From: Sulfurisphaera javensis
GTDB taxonomy: Archaea; Thermoproteota; Thermoprotei_A; Sulfolobales; Sulfolobaceae
Direction of reading: 5' to 3'
Length of the DNA stretch: 64,000 bases
NCBI RefSeq assembly: GCF_041154675.1
Contig: NZ_AP031322.1
Coordinates: 434,001 to 498,000, forward strand
Positions within the stretch are counted from its first letter, which is position 1, and each line of letters begins with the position of its first letter. The translations under genes and the position numbers were made by a program. Under the pieces are notes generated by a model. It had not been told where the DNA came from. It ran no database searches and saw only the letters and a program-made list of their open reading frames with translations. Shown here piece after piece: positions 45,659 to 54,669 of the stretch.

Positions 45659-46399
45659 CTAACTCATTAAATCTACTCCTACCTTATCTAAACTCTTCAG
45701 CCAATTAATGAATTTCTTTACGTTTTCTCCTTCAAACACTGAACCATGTTGAGGAGCGATCACATTTATTTCTAATCCTTCAATTTTCTTTAACCAAGCA
45801 TCAATTGCCTTTTTTGACGCAATGTATCTTCTGTGAAATGGTTCCATAAGTTTTACATGAGAATCGAAATCCTCTACAATTAGATACCATTTATCTTTAA
45901 ATATTGCTGCACCTAAATCACCAGAAAAGTAAATTTTTGAGTATGTGTCATAATAATGGAAGTTTCCTGGAGAATGCATGAAGTGTGCTGGAATAGCTTT
46001 TATAAAATCTATCACCATACCTTCGTCTGGGATATCTACAATTCTGTTTTTTAGTTCAGCTCCTAAATGTGGTAAAAATCTTTCCCATAATGCAGAGACA
46101 TAAAAAGTTGCATTAGGAGCAACATCAACCCAAAGGTTTAAACTACCTATCACATCCGGATCCTGATGGCTGAAAAGTATTGCTGTAATTTTTTCTGGTT
46201 TAACGTATTTAACTGTATTTTCATAAACTCTTTCAAATACAAAATATCCTCCAGGGTCTAGCAAGTAACCTTTATCATTATGGACTATTAAATACTGATT
46301 AGTAAGTATGCCTTTCTCATTTTCACTTTCATCTAAGCCTAACCAAATAAACTTATGTTTTTCGTCTTCAAATAAAATATATGGTTCATGCACCTTCAT
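45659..46399 (-). CDS. Metallo-beta-lactamase-fold oxygen/diiron-type protein (ODP-like)
   Basis: A 246-residue metallo-beta-lactamase protein of the flavodiiron/ODP kind. The metal-site motifs are FSHQDPDVIGS (near 81), with His and Asp ligands, then HFMHSPGNFHYYD (near 138) and FSGDLGAAI (near 158), ending with APQHGSVF (near 222). These are the ligands of a non-heme diiron site that binds O2 or NO. There is no flavodoxin domain, so a partner is needed. The reading end overlaps the SRPBCC-like gene by 14 bp on the same strand. A role in O2 or NO detoxification is likely but not proven. Confidence 0.75.
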   Translation of the reverse strand: MKVHEPYILFEDEKHKFIWLGLDESENEKGILTNQYLIVHNDKGYLLDPGGYFVFERVYENTVKYVKPEKITAILFSHQDPDVIGSLNLWVDVAPNATFYVSALWERFLPHLGAELKNRIVDIPDEGMVIDFIKAIPAHFMHSPGNFHYYDTYSKIYFSGDLGAAIFKDKWYLIVEDFDSHVKLMEPFHRRYIASKKAIDAWLKKIEGLEINVIAPQHGSVFEGENVKKFINWLKSLDKVGVDLMS

Positions 46400-47174
46400 T
46401 TATAACACCTTTTAAAATCTCTTCTGGCATTAGAGAAACGTAAATGTTAATCTTAAAATGACCTTCTAACTCATTTAATTCTTTTTCGTCAAAACTTTCT
46501 TTTCCTTCAATATTAACATAAACTCCCTTTTCTTCTCCATTTATGAAAATTAATCTAAACGAAGAACTTACAGATGTGCCAGAGACATAGATTATCTGAT
46601 ATCGTAAAAATTCTTGAATTATATTTAAAATTGAAGAAACAAGTTGTCCTTTTCCTACTGTTATTTCATCTGTTTTTACTAACCTTGATTTCATAAGAAG
46701 TTTTGTAAGGAAACTTAGCTTACTAAGGTTTTCTGAGAAGTTAGTTGAAATTGTTATACTCTCTGCTCTTTTGCTTTCTTCTTTTATTCCATGAGATATC
46801 GAAGATGCAATTTCATGTAAGAATTTGCCTACTATCCATTCTTTCTCTCCATCATATTTAATGGCAATGTTAACATTAGTCTGATTAGGCTTTTCTTCTT
46901 TAATAGAAATAAATATTTCTAAAATGTCTCCTTTGCTTGATTTCAAAACGTAAGTAACCATAGATTTAGTATCAATTTTATTTTCTAGTTTAAACGTCTG
47001 CTTATAACTAAATAAAAGAAATCTTGTAAAGCGTAAAGTTATTTCATTGTATCCTCTTTCTACTTGATATGGTATATATGATAATATATTATCAAAGTTT
47101 TTAATAATTGAGATTATTAAATTAGAATTTCCGCTAATTTTTTCTTCTACTATATAAGTTTTCACATTCTTCAT
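46386..47174 (-). CDS. SRPBCC-like protein, function unknown
   Basis: A 262-residue protein without membrane spans. Residues 1-130 have a START/SRPBCC-like pattern (VKTYIVEEKISGNSNLIISIIKNFDNILSYIPYQVERGYNEITLRF), and residues 185-262 form a second module (SSSFRLIFINGEEKGVYVNIEGKES). The two-part layout is like the DUF3211-like gene at 42.5 kb, so they may be paralogues, though the sequence likeness is low. It precedes the diiron protein gene on the same strand, overlapping by 14 bp, and may bind a hydrophobic ligand for it. Confidence 0.55.
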   Translation of the reverse strand: MKNVKTYIVEEKISGNSNLIISIIKNFDNILSYIPYQVERGYNEITLRFTRFLLFSYKQTFKLENKIDTKSMVTYVLKSSKGDILEIFISIKEEKPNQTNVNIAIKYDGEKEWIVGKFLHEIASSISHGIKEESKRAESITISTNFSENLSKLSFLTKLLMKSRLVKTDEITVGKGQLVSSILNIIQEFLRYQIIYVSGTSVSSSFRLIFINGEEKGVYVNIEGKESFDEKELNELEGHFKINIYVSLMPEEILKGVINEGA

Positions 47175-47254
47175 TTCTCAATGGTCTAATATAACACTAT
47201 CTTAGTAAAATGTAATGATAAAATCTTTAACAGAGTTAATTCATAAAAAATAAT

Positions 47255-48181
47255 ATGATTATATTAAATTCAAAGGATTTAGAGGAAGTTCTGACACCAG
47301 AAGTAAGTATAAACGCTATAAAAGATGCTTTTTCCTTTTATTCGTCCGGAAAGATTATTCAGCCTCAAAGGCAAGTATTAACGATAAAAGGGAATTGGTG
47401 GGGAATTATGCCATCCTATACGGATTTTTCTTTTGTAACAAAAATAGTAAATGTAATTCCGTCGAATAAAGAAAGAAATTTACCATCAGTTCAAGGTGTA
47501 GTAATATTAATGTCACCAGATACAGGTGAGCCATTAGCAATTATCGAAGGTTCAACATTAACTGCCATAAGAACTGCTTCAGCTAGTGTTTTATCTACAG
47601 AATTAGCGTTAAAAAGAAGAAGTATAGGTACTTTAGGAGTAATAGGTGCTGGAATGGAAGCAAGATATCATTTAAAGATAGCCTTAAAATATTTTTCAGT
47701 TTCTAAAGTTTTAATTTCAGCAAGGAAAAATCATTATCAACTAGCTAAAGAGTTTGGAGGAGAGGCAGTAGAACTAGAGAAATTGTTAAGAGAATCAGAG
47801 GTGATTTATGCTACTACATCTTCAGATAAACCAGTAGTTTTAGGTAAATTTCTAAGTGAAGACTTTCATGTATCAAGCATAGGAGCACATACACCTAACG
47901 CCAGGGAAATTGATGATGAGACAATTAAGAAAGCTAAAACATATTTTGTTGATTCAATTCAAGCTGTTTTAAATGAGACTGGAGATTTTATTCAACCAAA
48001 AAATTTAGGCATATTACCAAAAAACGTTTATGAGATTGGTGAAATAATAAACAAGGGGATATCTATAGAAAGACCCTCAATATTTAAAACAGTTGGTATA
48101 GCGTCACAAGATAACTTGACAGCTTATGTAGCTTATAATGAAGCAATAAAGAAGGGCATAGGTATACAAGTTTTCTTATGA
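47255..48181 (+). CDS. Ornithine cyclodeaminase / mu-crystallin family dehydrogenase
   Basis: A 308-residue NAD(P)-binding protein of the ornithine cyclodeaminase/alanine dehydrogenase family. Blocks: [21 protein letters not shown] near 38-58, [24 protein letters not shown] near 90-113, and the dinucleotide motif [20 protein letters not shown] near 127-146. Substrate choice among ornithine, alanine, proline-type imines or similar cannot be read. It is expressed rightward, and its last 6 bases overlap the convergent cobalamin adenosyltransferase gene. Confidence 0.83.
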   Translation: MIILNSKDLEEVLTPEVSINAIKDAFSFYSSGKIIQPQRQVLTIKGNWWGIMPSYTDFSFVTKIVNVIPSNKERNLPSVQGVVILMSPDTGEPLAIIEGSTLTAIRTASASVLSTELALKRRSIGTLGVIGAGMEARYHLKIALKYFSVSKVLISARKNHYQLAKEFGGEAVELEKLLRESEVIYATTSSDKPVVLGKFLSEDFHVSSIGAHTPNAREIDDETIKKAKTYFVDSIQAVLNETGDFIQPKNLGILPKNVYEIGEIINKGISIERPSIFKTVGIASQDNLTAYVAYNEAIKKGIGIQVFL

Positions 48182-48697
48182 GCCTTTACCTTTCCATATT
48201 ACATTTGGATTGTTAGTTCTTTTATTAACAACTAAAGCCATTACGAAAAGTAATGAAGAAAGTCTATTTAGATATCTTACATGTTCTTGTTTGCATTTAT
48301 TTTCCTTAAGGAGAGAAACTACACTTCTCTCTGCTCTTCTGCATATAGCTCTTGCTAAATGTAGAAAGGATGAAGCTATATGTCCTCCTGGCAATACAAA
48401 GTTCCTTAAAGGTTCAAGCTCCTTACTTAATTCGTTTATTAAAAATTCTAAGTAAGTTATTTTACTTTCATCAAACTTCATATCAAATCCAGCTATTTCT
48501 GATGAGATCTCAAAAACATCACTCTGTAACTGTTTTATTATTTCTGAAAATTCAGGATACAGAGATGACACAACACCTAATACAGAGTTTAACTCATCTA
48601 AATTGCCCAATGCTTCAGTGATTAGACTATCCTTCCATACTTCTCCTACTGAAGGTACCTTAGTTTTTCCCGAATCACCAGTACCAGTATACCACAT
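48176..48697 (-). CDS. Cob(I)alamin adenosyltransferase, PduO type
   Basis: A 173-residue PduO-type adenosyltransferase, which converts cob(I)alamin to adenosylcobalamin. The ATP-binding [15 protein letters not shown] is at residues 2-16, with [12 protein letters not shown] near 30 and the signature [14 protein letters not shown] near 116. The frame extends upstream to 48799, but the ATG at 48697 gives the usual N-terminus. Adenosylcobalamin is needed for methylmalonyl-CoA mutase in the autotrophic cycle, and a CobT-like gene is also present in this window. It is divergent from the transporter gene. Confidence 0.88.
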   Translation of the reverse strand: MWYTGTGDSGKTKVPSVGEVWKDSLITEALGNLDELNSVLGVVSSLYPEFSEIIKQLQSDVFEISSEIAGFDMKFDESKITYLEFLINELSKELEPLRNFVLPGGHIASSFLHLARAICRRAERSVVSLLKENKCKQEHVRYLNRLSSLLFVMALVVNKRTNNPNVIWKGKGS

Positions 48698-48717
48698 TAC
48701 TAGTTGATTTTTAATTA

Positions 48718-49563
48718 TTGGATAATAATATAGGTTTCGCATTGAGGCAATATTTACCCATTTTAGGAGTTGTTTTAGTATGGAGTTCAGCATACCCACT
48801 AATTAAGATTGCTTTAATGTACATGTCTCCAATTATTTTAGCAATAATTAGGCTTACTATAGGTGGCCTTATCTTACTAATTTATGGTAAAGGTTTAATT
48901 TATGGTATTAAAGAGTTTATAGGAGCTTTACTAAATGTAGCTATTTTCATGATATTTCTAAATCTAGGCGTGCTTCTATCAACTAATCCAGCCTTATCAG
49001 CAACTTTAATTTATACACAACCAGTATTTGTAGCAATATTTAACTACTTTCTTTTTAAAGAGAGAATTGGAAAACTCAGATTTTTAGGTATTATAATAGC
49101 AATTAGTGGAGCTATTTATGCCTCTGGAAATATTTCTATAAATATAGGAGCTCTAATTTCATTATTAGGAGGATTTTTGTGGGCTATAGGTACAGTATAT
49201 TATAGAAAATATTTACTTGACAAAGATGTGATCAAGCTTAACTCTTTTTTCGCTTTAGTTTCCGTTCCAGTATTACTTCCATTGGTTCCTTACCAAAATT
49301 ACTTTAGATTTTCATTGTTAGGCATTTTTACGGCTATTATAATAGGTTTAACTGCACAAGCCATGGGTTTCATTTTGTGGTTTACTTCTGTGAAAACTTT
49401 AGGAGCGTTTAAATCAAGTAGCTTATCATTGCTAGTTCCAGCATTATCTTACTTTTTCTCTTATCTAATTCTAGGTGACATACCAACAATAACTGAAATT
49501 CTAGGTTCTTCTTTAGTTTTAATAGGTGTTATTCTAACAAATTTGGCAAGTATAAAGCATTAA
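48718..49563 (+). CDS. EamA/DMT-family transporter
   Basis: A 281-residue membrane protein with ten helices in two EamA repeats (about 10-130 and 135-278). The opening [35 protein letters not shown] is a typical first-repeat pattern. It probably exports or imports a small metabolite; the cargo is unknown. The start is TTG at 48718, about 27 bases after AGTATACC (48686-48693), which lies inside the divergent adenosyltransferase gene. The 3' end overlaps the GlmU-like gene by 4 bp. Confidence 0.82.
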   Translation: MDNNIGFALRQYLPILGVVLVWSSAYPLIKIALMYMSPIILAIIRLTIGGLILLIYGKGLIYGIKEFIGALLNVAIFMIFLNLGVLLSTNPALSATLIYTQPVFVAIFNYFLFKERIGKLRFLGIIIAISGAIYASGNISINIGALISLLGGFLWAIGTVYYRKYLLDKDVIKLNSFFALVSVPVLLPLVPYQNYFRFSLLGIFTAIIIGLTAQAMGFILWFTSVKTLGAFKSSSLSLLVPALSYFFSYLILGDIPTITEILGSSLVLIGVILTNLASIKH

Positions 49564-50630
49564 ATTTTCGCTCCAACTTTTAGTATTTCTCCATGCTTTA
49601 TTTCAGTTTCTGGAGAAATCAAAGCACCTAATTTATTTACCTTTCCTCTCACAACCTTTGCAGGATAGCTTGAAGTTATAACATTAGCACCTATTTTAGC
49701 TTTTTCACCAACAATGGTGTAAGTTAAATAGGATTTAGAGCCAATTTCAGCTTCAGGTTGGATTAAACTATGTGTAATTTCACAATATGCACCTACTTTA
49801 GCTCCTCTCTCTATAGAAGAATAATCTCTTATTAATGAGAAATTACCTATATAAACGTTTTTACCTATATACGCTGGACCTTTAATTATTGTATAATCAT
49901 CTATAATAGCATTATCATCTATTATAACTCCTTTACCTATGATTGCTGTTTTTGAGATTTCTGCAGAGTCTGAAATTATAGATTTTTTATTATCTAAAAG
50001 AAGTTCTACTGCATTTATTAAATCTTCTGGATAACCTATATCAATCCATTTCTCACTCCAGACGAAGTATTTTAACTTATCTTTCCTAGAATTAAGATAT
50101 TCAAGAAAATCGTCAAATGGTTCATTCTTTATTACATAAGCTCCAGCTAAAGCTAAAGTTGAATCGCTTTCTGTAATTTCTATTTTATCCCCCTCAATTC
50201 TTGCCAAACCATAAGTTGATACTCCTTCACTAACTGGCACTAATGGGACAACGTAATCAGCTCCTGTAGTTAAATAAGTATTAATTAGACTAACGTAAAA
50301 CTCCTCCGGAGCAACAATGTCACCAAAAGCTATAACTACATTATTATCAGAAACTTTTTCTAACCCATCTTTTATCGCTCCATTTATTCCTTCCCTTTTC
50401 TGTATTATAACTTCAGCAGAAACGCTTAATTTTGATAATTCTTCTTCTATCTTATTTTTCCCTTTATTTGAGGTAACAATTACAAAATCGTTTATCCCAG
50501 CTTTCTTTAACCCATTGATACTATAAGATATAATAAGATTGCCTAGAAGACTAATTGTTTCTTTTTGATATTTTTCAGTATAAGGTAATAATCCCTCTCC
50601 TTTTCCTCCAGCTAAAATAACAGCTTGCAC
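49560..50630 (-). CDS. GlmU-like sugar-1-phosphate nucleotidylyltransferase/acyltransferase with changed motif
   Basis: A 356-residue protein. The N-terminal 220 residues are a nucleotidyltransferase fold (MQAVILAGGKG) and the rest is a left-handed beta-helix of hexapeptide repeats (IIGKGVIIDDNAIIDDYTIIKG, 240-345). The conserved GxGxRLxPLT motif reads GKGEGLLPYT, with Gly in place of the Arg that contacts the nucleotide phosphate, and the usual RPK is YQKE. It may thus be an inactive or altered paralogue of GlmU. It lies divergent from mevalonate kinase (30 bases apart) and near glmS. Confidence 0.72.
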   Translation of the reverse strand: MQAVILAGGKGEGLLPYTEKYQKETISLLGNLIISYSINGLKKAGINDFVIVTSNKGKNKIEEELSKLSVSAEVIIQKREGINGAIKDGLEKVSDNNVVIAFGDIVAPEEFYVSLINTYLTTGADYVVPLVPVSEGVSTYGLARIEGDKIEITESDSTLALAGAYVIKNEPFDDFLEYLNSRKDKLKYFVWSEKWIDIGYPEDLINAVELLLDNKKSIISDSAEISKTAIIGKGVIIDDNAIIDDYTIIKGPAYIGKNVYIGNFSLIRDYSSIERGAKVGAYCEITHSLIQPEAEIGSKSYLTYTIVGEKAKIGANVITSSYPAKVVRGKVNKLGALISPETEIKHGEILKVGAKI

Positions 50631-50660
50631 ATTTAATTCTCTTCCGAAGTCTTATTAAAT

Positions 50661-51599
50661 GTGATAGAAGTTAAAGTTCCCCTGAAACTTACACTTTTTG
50701 GAGAGCATGCAGTAGTTTATGGTAGACCAGCAATAGCTTATACTATTTCAGAATATTTAACGATAAGATTTAAAGAAAGTAATAAGTTTTATATTAAGTC
50801 AGATAATTTGCAAATAAAAGGTGTGAAAGTAAATATAGATGAATTCAAGGTAGAAAATGAGAACATAAAGAGAGTCTTATCATACATTATTGAGGCAATA
50901 AATTACTTTGAAGCTAAAAAACCGGTAGAAATTGAAATCGAATCACCTGTTGAACCTTCAGTAGGTTTAGGTACAAGTGCTGGAGTAGTTGTTGGTACAG
51001 TAGCTGGGTATTCTGCATATTTAGGAATAGAGTTAACTAACGAGGAAATAGCTAAAATATCTCATGAAATAGAATTAAAAGTTCAAGGAATAGCTAGTAG
51101 AATGGATACTTATACAGAAACATTCGGTGGTTTTATTTTTATACAGGGAGATAAGTTTGAGAAAATAGAGAGTAATTTATCATTTTCTGGAGGGTACTTC
51201 AAGAGAATAATGACGACCGCTGAAATGTTACGAAGAGTTAAAGAAATGAAAGAAAAGAGAAAGGAACTCTTTGAAACGATATTAGATACGATAGGAAAAG
51301 TCACAGTAGAAGCTAAAGACGCTCTTTCAAGTAATGACAAAAAATCTGTGGGAGAGTTAATGTATATAAATCATGGTCTTTTATTCTCTTTAGGAATAAC
51401 AGTACCTCAAATAGATGAGTTTATCTCGACGGCTAGAATGGCTGGAACTGATGGTTGTAAAATAAGTGGAGGAGGTGCTGGTGGAGCTGTAGTTTGTACT
51501 AAAGATGAAAGGGCTGAACTTTTAATGAATGCAATGGGTGGAAAAGTAATAAATGCTACACCCTCATTTGGGGGTGTTAGAGTAAAACACTTAGGATAA
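50661..51599 (+). CDS. mvk: Mevalonate kinase
   Basis: A 312-residue GHMP kinase that phosphorylates mevalonate in isoprenoid (archaeal lipid) synthesis. The start PLKLTLFGEHAVVYGRPAIAYTI matches mevalonate kinases, the ATP loop is SPVEPSVGLGTSAGVVVGTV (near 94-113), and the last motif KISGGGAGGAVVCTKD is near 267. The length is that of the archaeal type. It is transcribed rightward toward glmS with a 31-base gap. Confidence 0.9.
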   Translation: MIEVKVPLKLTLFGEHAVVYGRPAIAYTISEYLTIRFKESNKFYIKSDNLQIKGVKVNIDEFKVENENIKRVLSYIIEAINYFEAKKPVEIEIESPVEPSVGLGTSAGVVVGTVAGYSAYLGIELTNEEIAKISHEIELKVQGIASRMDTYTETFGGFIFIQGDKFEKIESNLSFSGGYFKRIMTTAEMLRRVKEMKEKRKELFETILDTIGKVTVEAKDALSSNDKKSVGELMYINHGLLFSLGITVPQIDEFISTARMAGTDGCKISGGGAGGAVVCTKDERAELLMNAMGGKVINATPSFGGVRVKHLG

Positions 51600-51630
51600 A
51601 ATTAATTTTAATGTAAACTGATTATTTAAT

Positions 51631-53400
51631 GTGTGCGGAATAATAGGAATAGTATCACTTAACGAAAGTAAAAAACTTGCTGAAATGACTGTTTCCGCTT
51701 TGAAGAGACTAGAATATAGAGGATATGATAGTGTGGGAGTTGCATCTTTAAGTGCTTCTGGTTTAGAGGTAAGAAAAGCAAAAGGAAAAGTGGAAGAAGT
51801 AGTTTATCAGAAAAAAGTAGAAGACATGAAAGGTTATGTATTTCTCGGCCATACTAGATGGGCAACTCACGGCCCACCAACAGACTATAATGCCCATCCT
51901 CACATAGATTGCAGTGGTAACATAGCTGTAGTTCATAATGGTACAATAAAAAATTACAAAGAATTAAGAGAAGAACTAGAGAGTTTAGGTCATAAATTTA
52001 AGAGCGAAACCGATACAGAAGTTATTCCTCATTTAATTGAAGAGTTTATGAAAAGAGGCATGGAACCATTTCAAGCATTTAAGAGTGCAATCAAGAGTAT
52101 TGACGGTAGTTACGCGGTTTTAGCAATTATAAATGGTGAAAGGAGAATTTTCTTTGCTAAGAGAGACAATCCATTAGTCATTGGTTTAGGAGAAGGGCAA
52201 AATTACATAGCAAGTGATATTCCAGCATTTTTACCTTATACTAGAAGAGTAGTTATAATTAAAGACGGTGAAATAGGCTTTATAACACCAGAAACGGTTT
52301 ACATTGAAGACCAAGAAGGAAATGTAGTAAACGTAAAGGAAAGAGTGAGGGTAATAGATTGGGACATAGAAACAGCTACTAAAGAAGGATACCCACACTT
52401 TATGATAAAAGAAATTCATGAATCTCCAAAAGCTGTAAAGGATACAATTGAAGGTTTTATCTCAGAAATTGACTTAATAAAGGAAGTTGCTGACGAGATA
52501 AAAAATGCTAATAGAATAATTGTAATTGGAGCTGGAACAAGTTATCATGCTGGTTTATACTTCTCTCTTCAGCTACAAAGGCTAGGATATACTTCAATAC
52601 CCATTATAGCATCTGAGTATTACAACTTAAAAGCGAAAAAAGGAGATATAGCATTAGCAATTAGCCAAAGCGGAGAGACAATAGATGTCCTTCAAGGAAT
52701 AAGGAAAATGAAAAATGAGGGGGCAAAGATAATTTCTTTGACCAACGTTATCGAAAGTGCTATAGCTAGAGAAAGTGATTATAAGCTTTATATGAAAGCT
52801 GGTCCTGAAATAGGAGTAGCTGCTACTAAAACTTTTACCACGCAGTTAGCTTCCCTATTGTTTTTGACTGAAGTCTTACAAGGTGGTAATATAAACAAAC
52901 TAGAGAAATTGCATCAAGAAATTAGGGATACAATAACTAAAGTAGAAGGTATTACAAAGAGAATTGGAGAAAAGCTCTCTAAAAAGGCAAATATTTATTA
53001 CTTAGGGAGAGGTCTATCGTTACCATTAGCTATGGAAGGAGCATTAAAAATTAAGGAAATAGCTTATGTACATGCTGAAGCTTATCCTGCTGGCGAAAGC
53101 AAACATGGTCCAATCTCATTGGTAGAAAAAGGTTTCCCTGTTGTGATCATAAATGATGGAGAATTAACTGATCTCTTGCAGAACAACTTAATGGAAATGA
53201 AAGCTAGAGGTGCAGAAATTTATACAGTGAGCGTAAATAAAAAAATGAAGGATTCAGACATAGAAATATACTTAGAGTCTGAATTTCCAGCGATAGTAAT
53301 TTCTCCAGTAATTCAGTTAATAGCCTATTATGCATCAGTCTCAAAGGGTTACGATCCCGATAAACCAAGGAATTTAGCAAAAACAGTTACTGTGGAGTAA
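51631..53400 (+). CDS. glmS: Glutamine-fructose-6-phosphate aminotransferase
   Basis: A 589-residue GlmS that makes glucosamine-6-phosphate for S-layer and surface glycans. The N-terminal Cys2 nucleophile lies in MCGIIGIVSL. The glutaminase domain shows GHTRWATHGPPTDYNAHPH near 73, and the two SIS domains hold GTSYHAGLYFS (near 306), SQSGETIDV (near 350) and ESKHGPISL (near 488). The start GTG at 51631 puts Cys at position 2, as catalysis requires. A TATA-like TTTTAATGTAA lies 25 bases upstream. It may be coordinated with the GlmU-like gene nearby. Confidence 0.93.
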   Translation: MCGIIGIVSLNESKKLAEMTVSALKRLEYRGYDSVGVASLSASGLEVRKAKGKVEEVVYQKKVEDMKGYVFLGHTRWATHGPPTDYNAHPHIDCSGNIAVVHNGTIKNYKELREELESLGHKFKSETDTEVIPHLIEEFMKRGMEPFQAFKSAIKSIDGSYAVLAIINGERRIFFAKRDNPLVIGLGEGQNYIASDIPAFLPYTRRVVIIKDGEIGFITPETVYIEDQEGNVVNVKERVRVIDWDIETATKEGYPHFMIKEIHESPKAVKDTIEGFISEIDLIKEVADEIKNANRIIVIGAGTSYHAGLYFSLQLQRLGYTSIPIIASEYYNLKAKKGDIALAISQSGETIDVLQGIRKMKNEGAKIISLTNVIESAIARESDYKLYMKAGPEIGVAATKTFTTQLASLLFLTEVLQGGNINKLEKLHQEIRDTITKVEGITKRIGEKLSKKANIYYLGRGLSLPLAMEGALKIKEIAYVHAEAYPAGESKHGPISLVEKGFPVVIINDGELTDLLQNNLMEMKARGAEIYTVSVNKKMKDSDIEIYLESEFPAIVISPVIQLIAYYASVSKGYDPDKPRNLAKTVTVE

Positions 53401-53502
53401 AAAGACGAAAAATCTTTTCTAGAAGAAATTTATTAAACTCTTCCCCTCGTTAAAAACACAAGTATAAATGAGAAAACTTAAATTCACTTAAACAATTTGT
53501 TA

Positions 53503-54663
53503 TCATTTTAATGTTTGATATTTCTTATTTCTTCTAGATAACATTAACGGTAAATTACTCTTTAATCTTAATGTATCTTCACTTTCAATTTCTCTATTCA
53601 ATTCATCAATAGTATAACTTCTTTGCTCACTCCTCTTTCTTACCTTTACTGTTAAAGAAAGAGTTTTTACTTCTCTTTCTCCTAAAACAATGACATAAGG
53701 TACCCATTCCTTACCAGCCCTAGCTATCTTTCCTCCTAAACCATCTTGTAAATCATCAATATCAACTCTTGCGTTAAGCTTTTCAGCTATTGAAATAGCA
53801 TCATTCACAAATTCGGACTTTACTGGGACAATCCTGACTTGAATTGGAGAAAGCCATAGAGGAAGAACAGGTGGTGATTCCTTTTGCGAAGATAAAATAA
53901 AATAGTAAGTCAGAAGATTTACATCATATTCAAAATAACCTTTTCCCTCCTTCACGATCTGATAAATATTCTTTGAGTCAGAAAAAGAATCTGGTATTCC
54001 CTCAATTTTATTTTTAACTCTAACTAGAATATGAGGAGACTCATTAATACAAGGTAATCTTCTGCCTAAAGGTTCCTTATAAATTACTGAAATTTCACTC
54101 TCTCCAAACTCCTCATCTTGGGTAATTGATAGAGCATTACTTTTCATTCTTAAAAACTCAAGGACAGCATTCCTCATAAAATAAGCGTGAGGAGAAGAGG
54201 GAAAACCAAACTTTTCGCAAATTGAAAGTTCATCACTTTTTTGATATTCAATCTCGTGTCTAATTCGTTTACTTAACTCACTTAGTGGATGGCCATAACA
54301 GTTAATCATAAACTGTTTATACCAACCAAATGGAGTTCTATAAACTTCAACGTTACTCTCCTTTATCTTTTTCTCCATCCTTTCTAAAATAGAAATTGCT
54401 AAAGAGGGAGATTCCAAATTATCTGAAAGATGCGCGTAAGGATAAATAACTATTGATGAGGCCTTCACTTGCGAATAAACATTAAGAATTTCCTTAACGG
54501 CCCTTTCAACTATTTCCTCATCATCACCTTTTTCAACAGTAGTAAAAGCAACAAGAACATTCTGTTTTTGTAAAGATTGAAGTTTAGGTTCCTCCGGATT
54601 TTTTATAGCTTTTTCCTTTATAGAAAAGGAGAAATCAGATGCATGAATCAAAAGAATTATCAT
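53503..54663 (-). CDS. Stand-alone threonyl-tRNA synthetase editing protein (ThrRS-ed)
   Basis: A 386-residue protein with the archaeal ThrRS editing domain at the N-terminus (IILLIHASDFSFSIKEKAIKNP... and VYPYAHLSDNLESPSLA; a D-aminoacyl-deacylase-like fold that removes mischarged serine) and an anticodon-binding domain at the C-terminus (WLSPIQVRIVPVKSEFV and ARVDIDDLQDGLGGKIARAGKEWVPYVIVLGEREV). The catalytic class II motifs are missing from the middle. Sulfolobales split ThrRS into a catalytic and an editing protein, and this is the latter; the catalytic gene is elsewhere. It overlaps or abuts aCPSF2 within six bases. Confidence 0.88.
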   Translation of the reverse strand: MIILLIHASDFSFSIKEKAIKNPEEPKLQSLQKQNVLVAFTTVEKGDDEEIVERAVKEILNVYSQVKASSIVIYPYAHLSDNLESPSLAISILERMEKKIKESNVEVYRTPFGWYKQFMINCYGHPLSELSKRIRHEIEYQKSDELSICEKFGFPSSPHAYFMRNAVLEFLRMKSNALSITQDEEFGESEISVIYKEPLGRRLPCINESPHILVRVKNKIEGIPDSFSDSKNIYQIVKEGKGYFEYDVNLLTYYFILSSQKESPPVLPLWLSPIQVRIVPVKSEFVNDAISIAEKLNARVDIDDLQDGLGGKIARAGKEWVPYVIVLGEREVKTLSLTVKVRKRSEQRSYTIDELNREIESEDTLRLKSNLPLMLSRRNKKYQTLK

Positions 54664-54669
54664 CTTTAA

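Noticed and set aside
48210-48621. Two overlapping plus-strand frames opposite the adenosyltransferase gene
   Set aside because: Compositional artefacts; the PduO match on the minus strand is clear.
53400-53420. Short hairpin after glmS (AAAAGA / TCTTTT arms) as a terminator
   Set aside because: Six base pairs of A/T with no following T run; crenarchaeal termination depends on T runs, so the signal is too weak to call.
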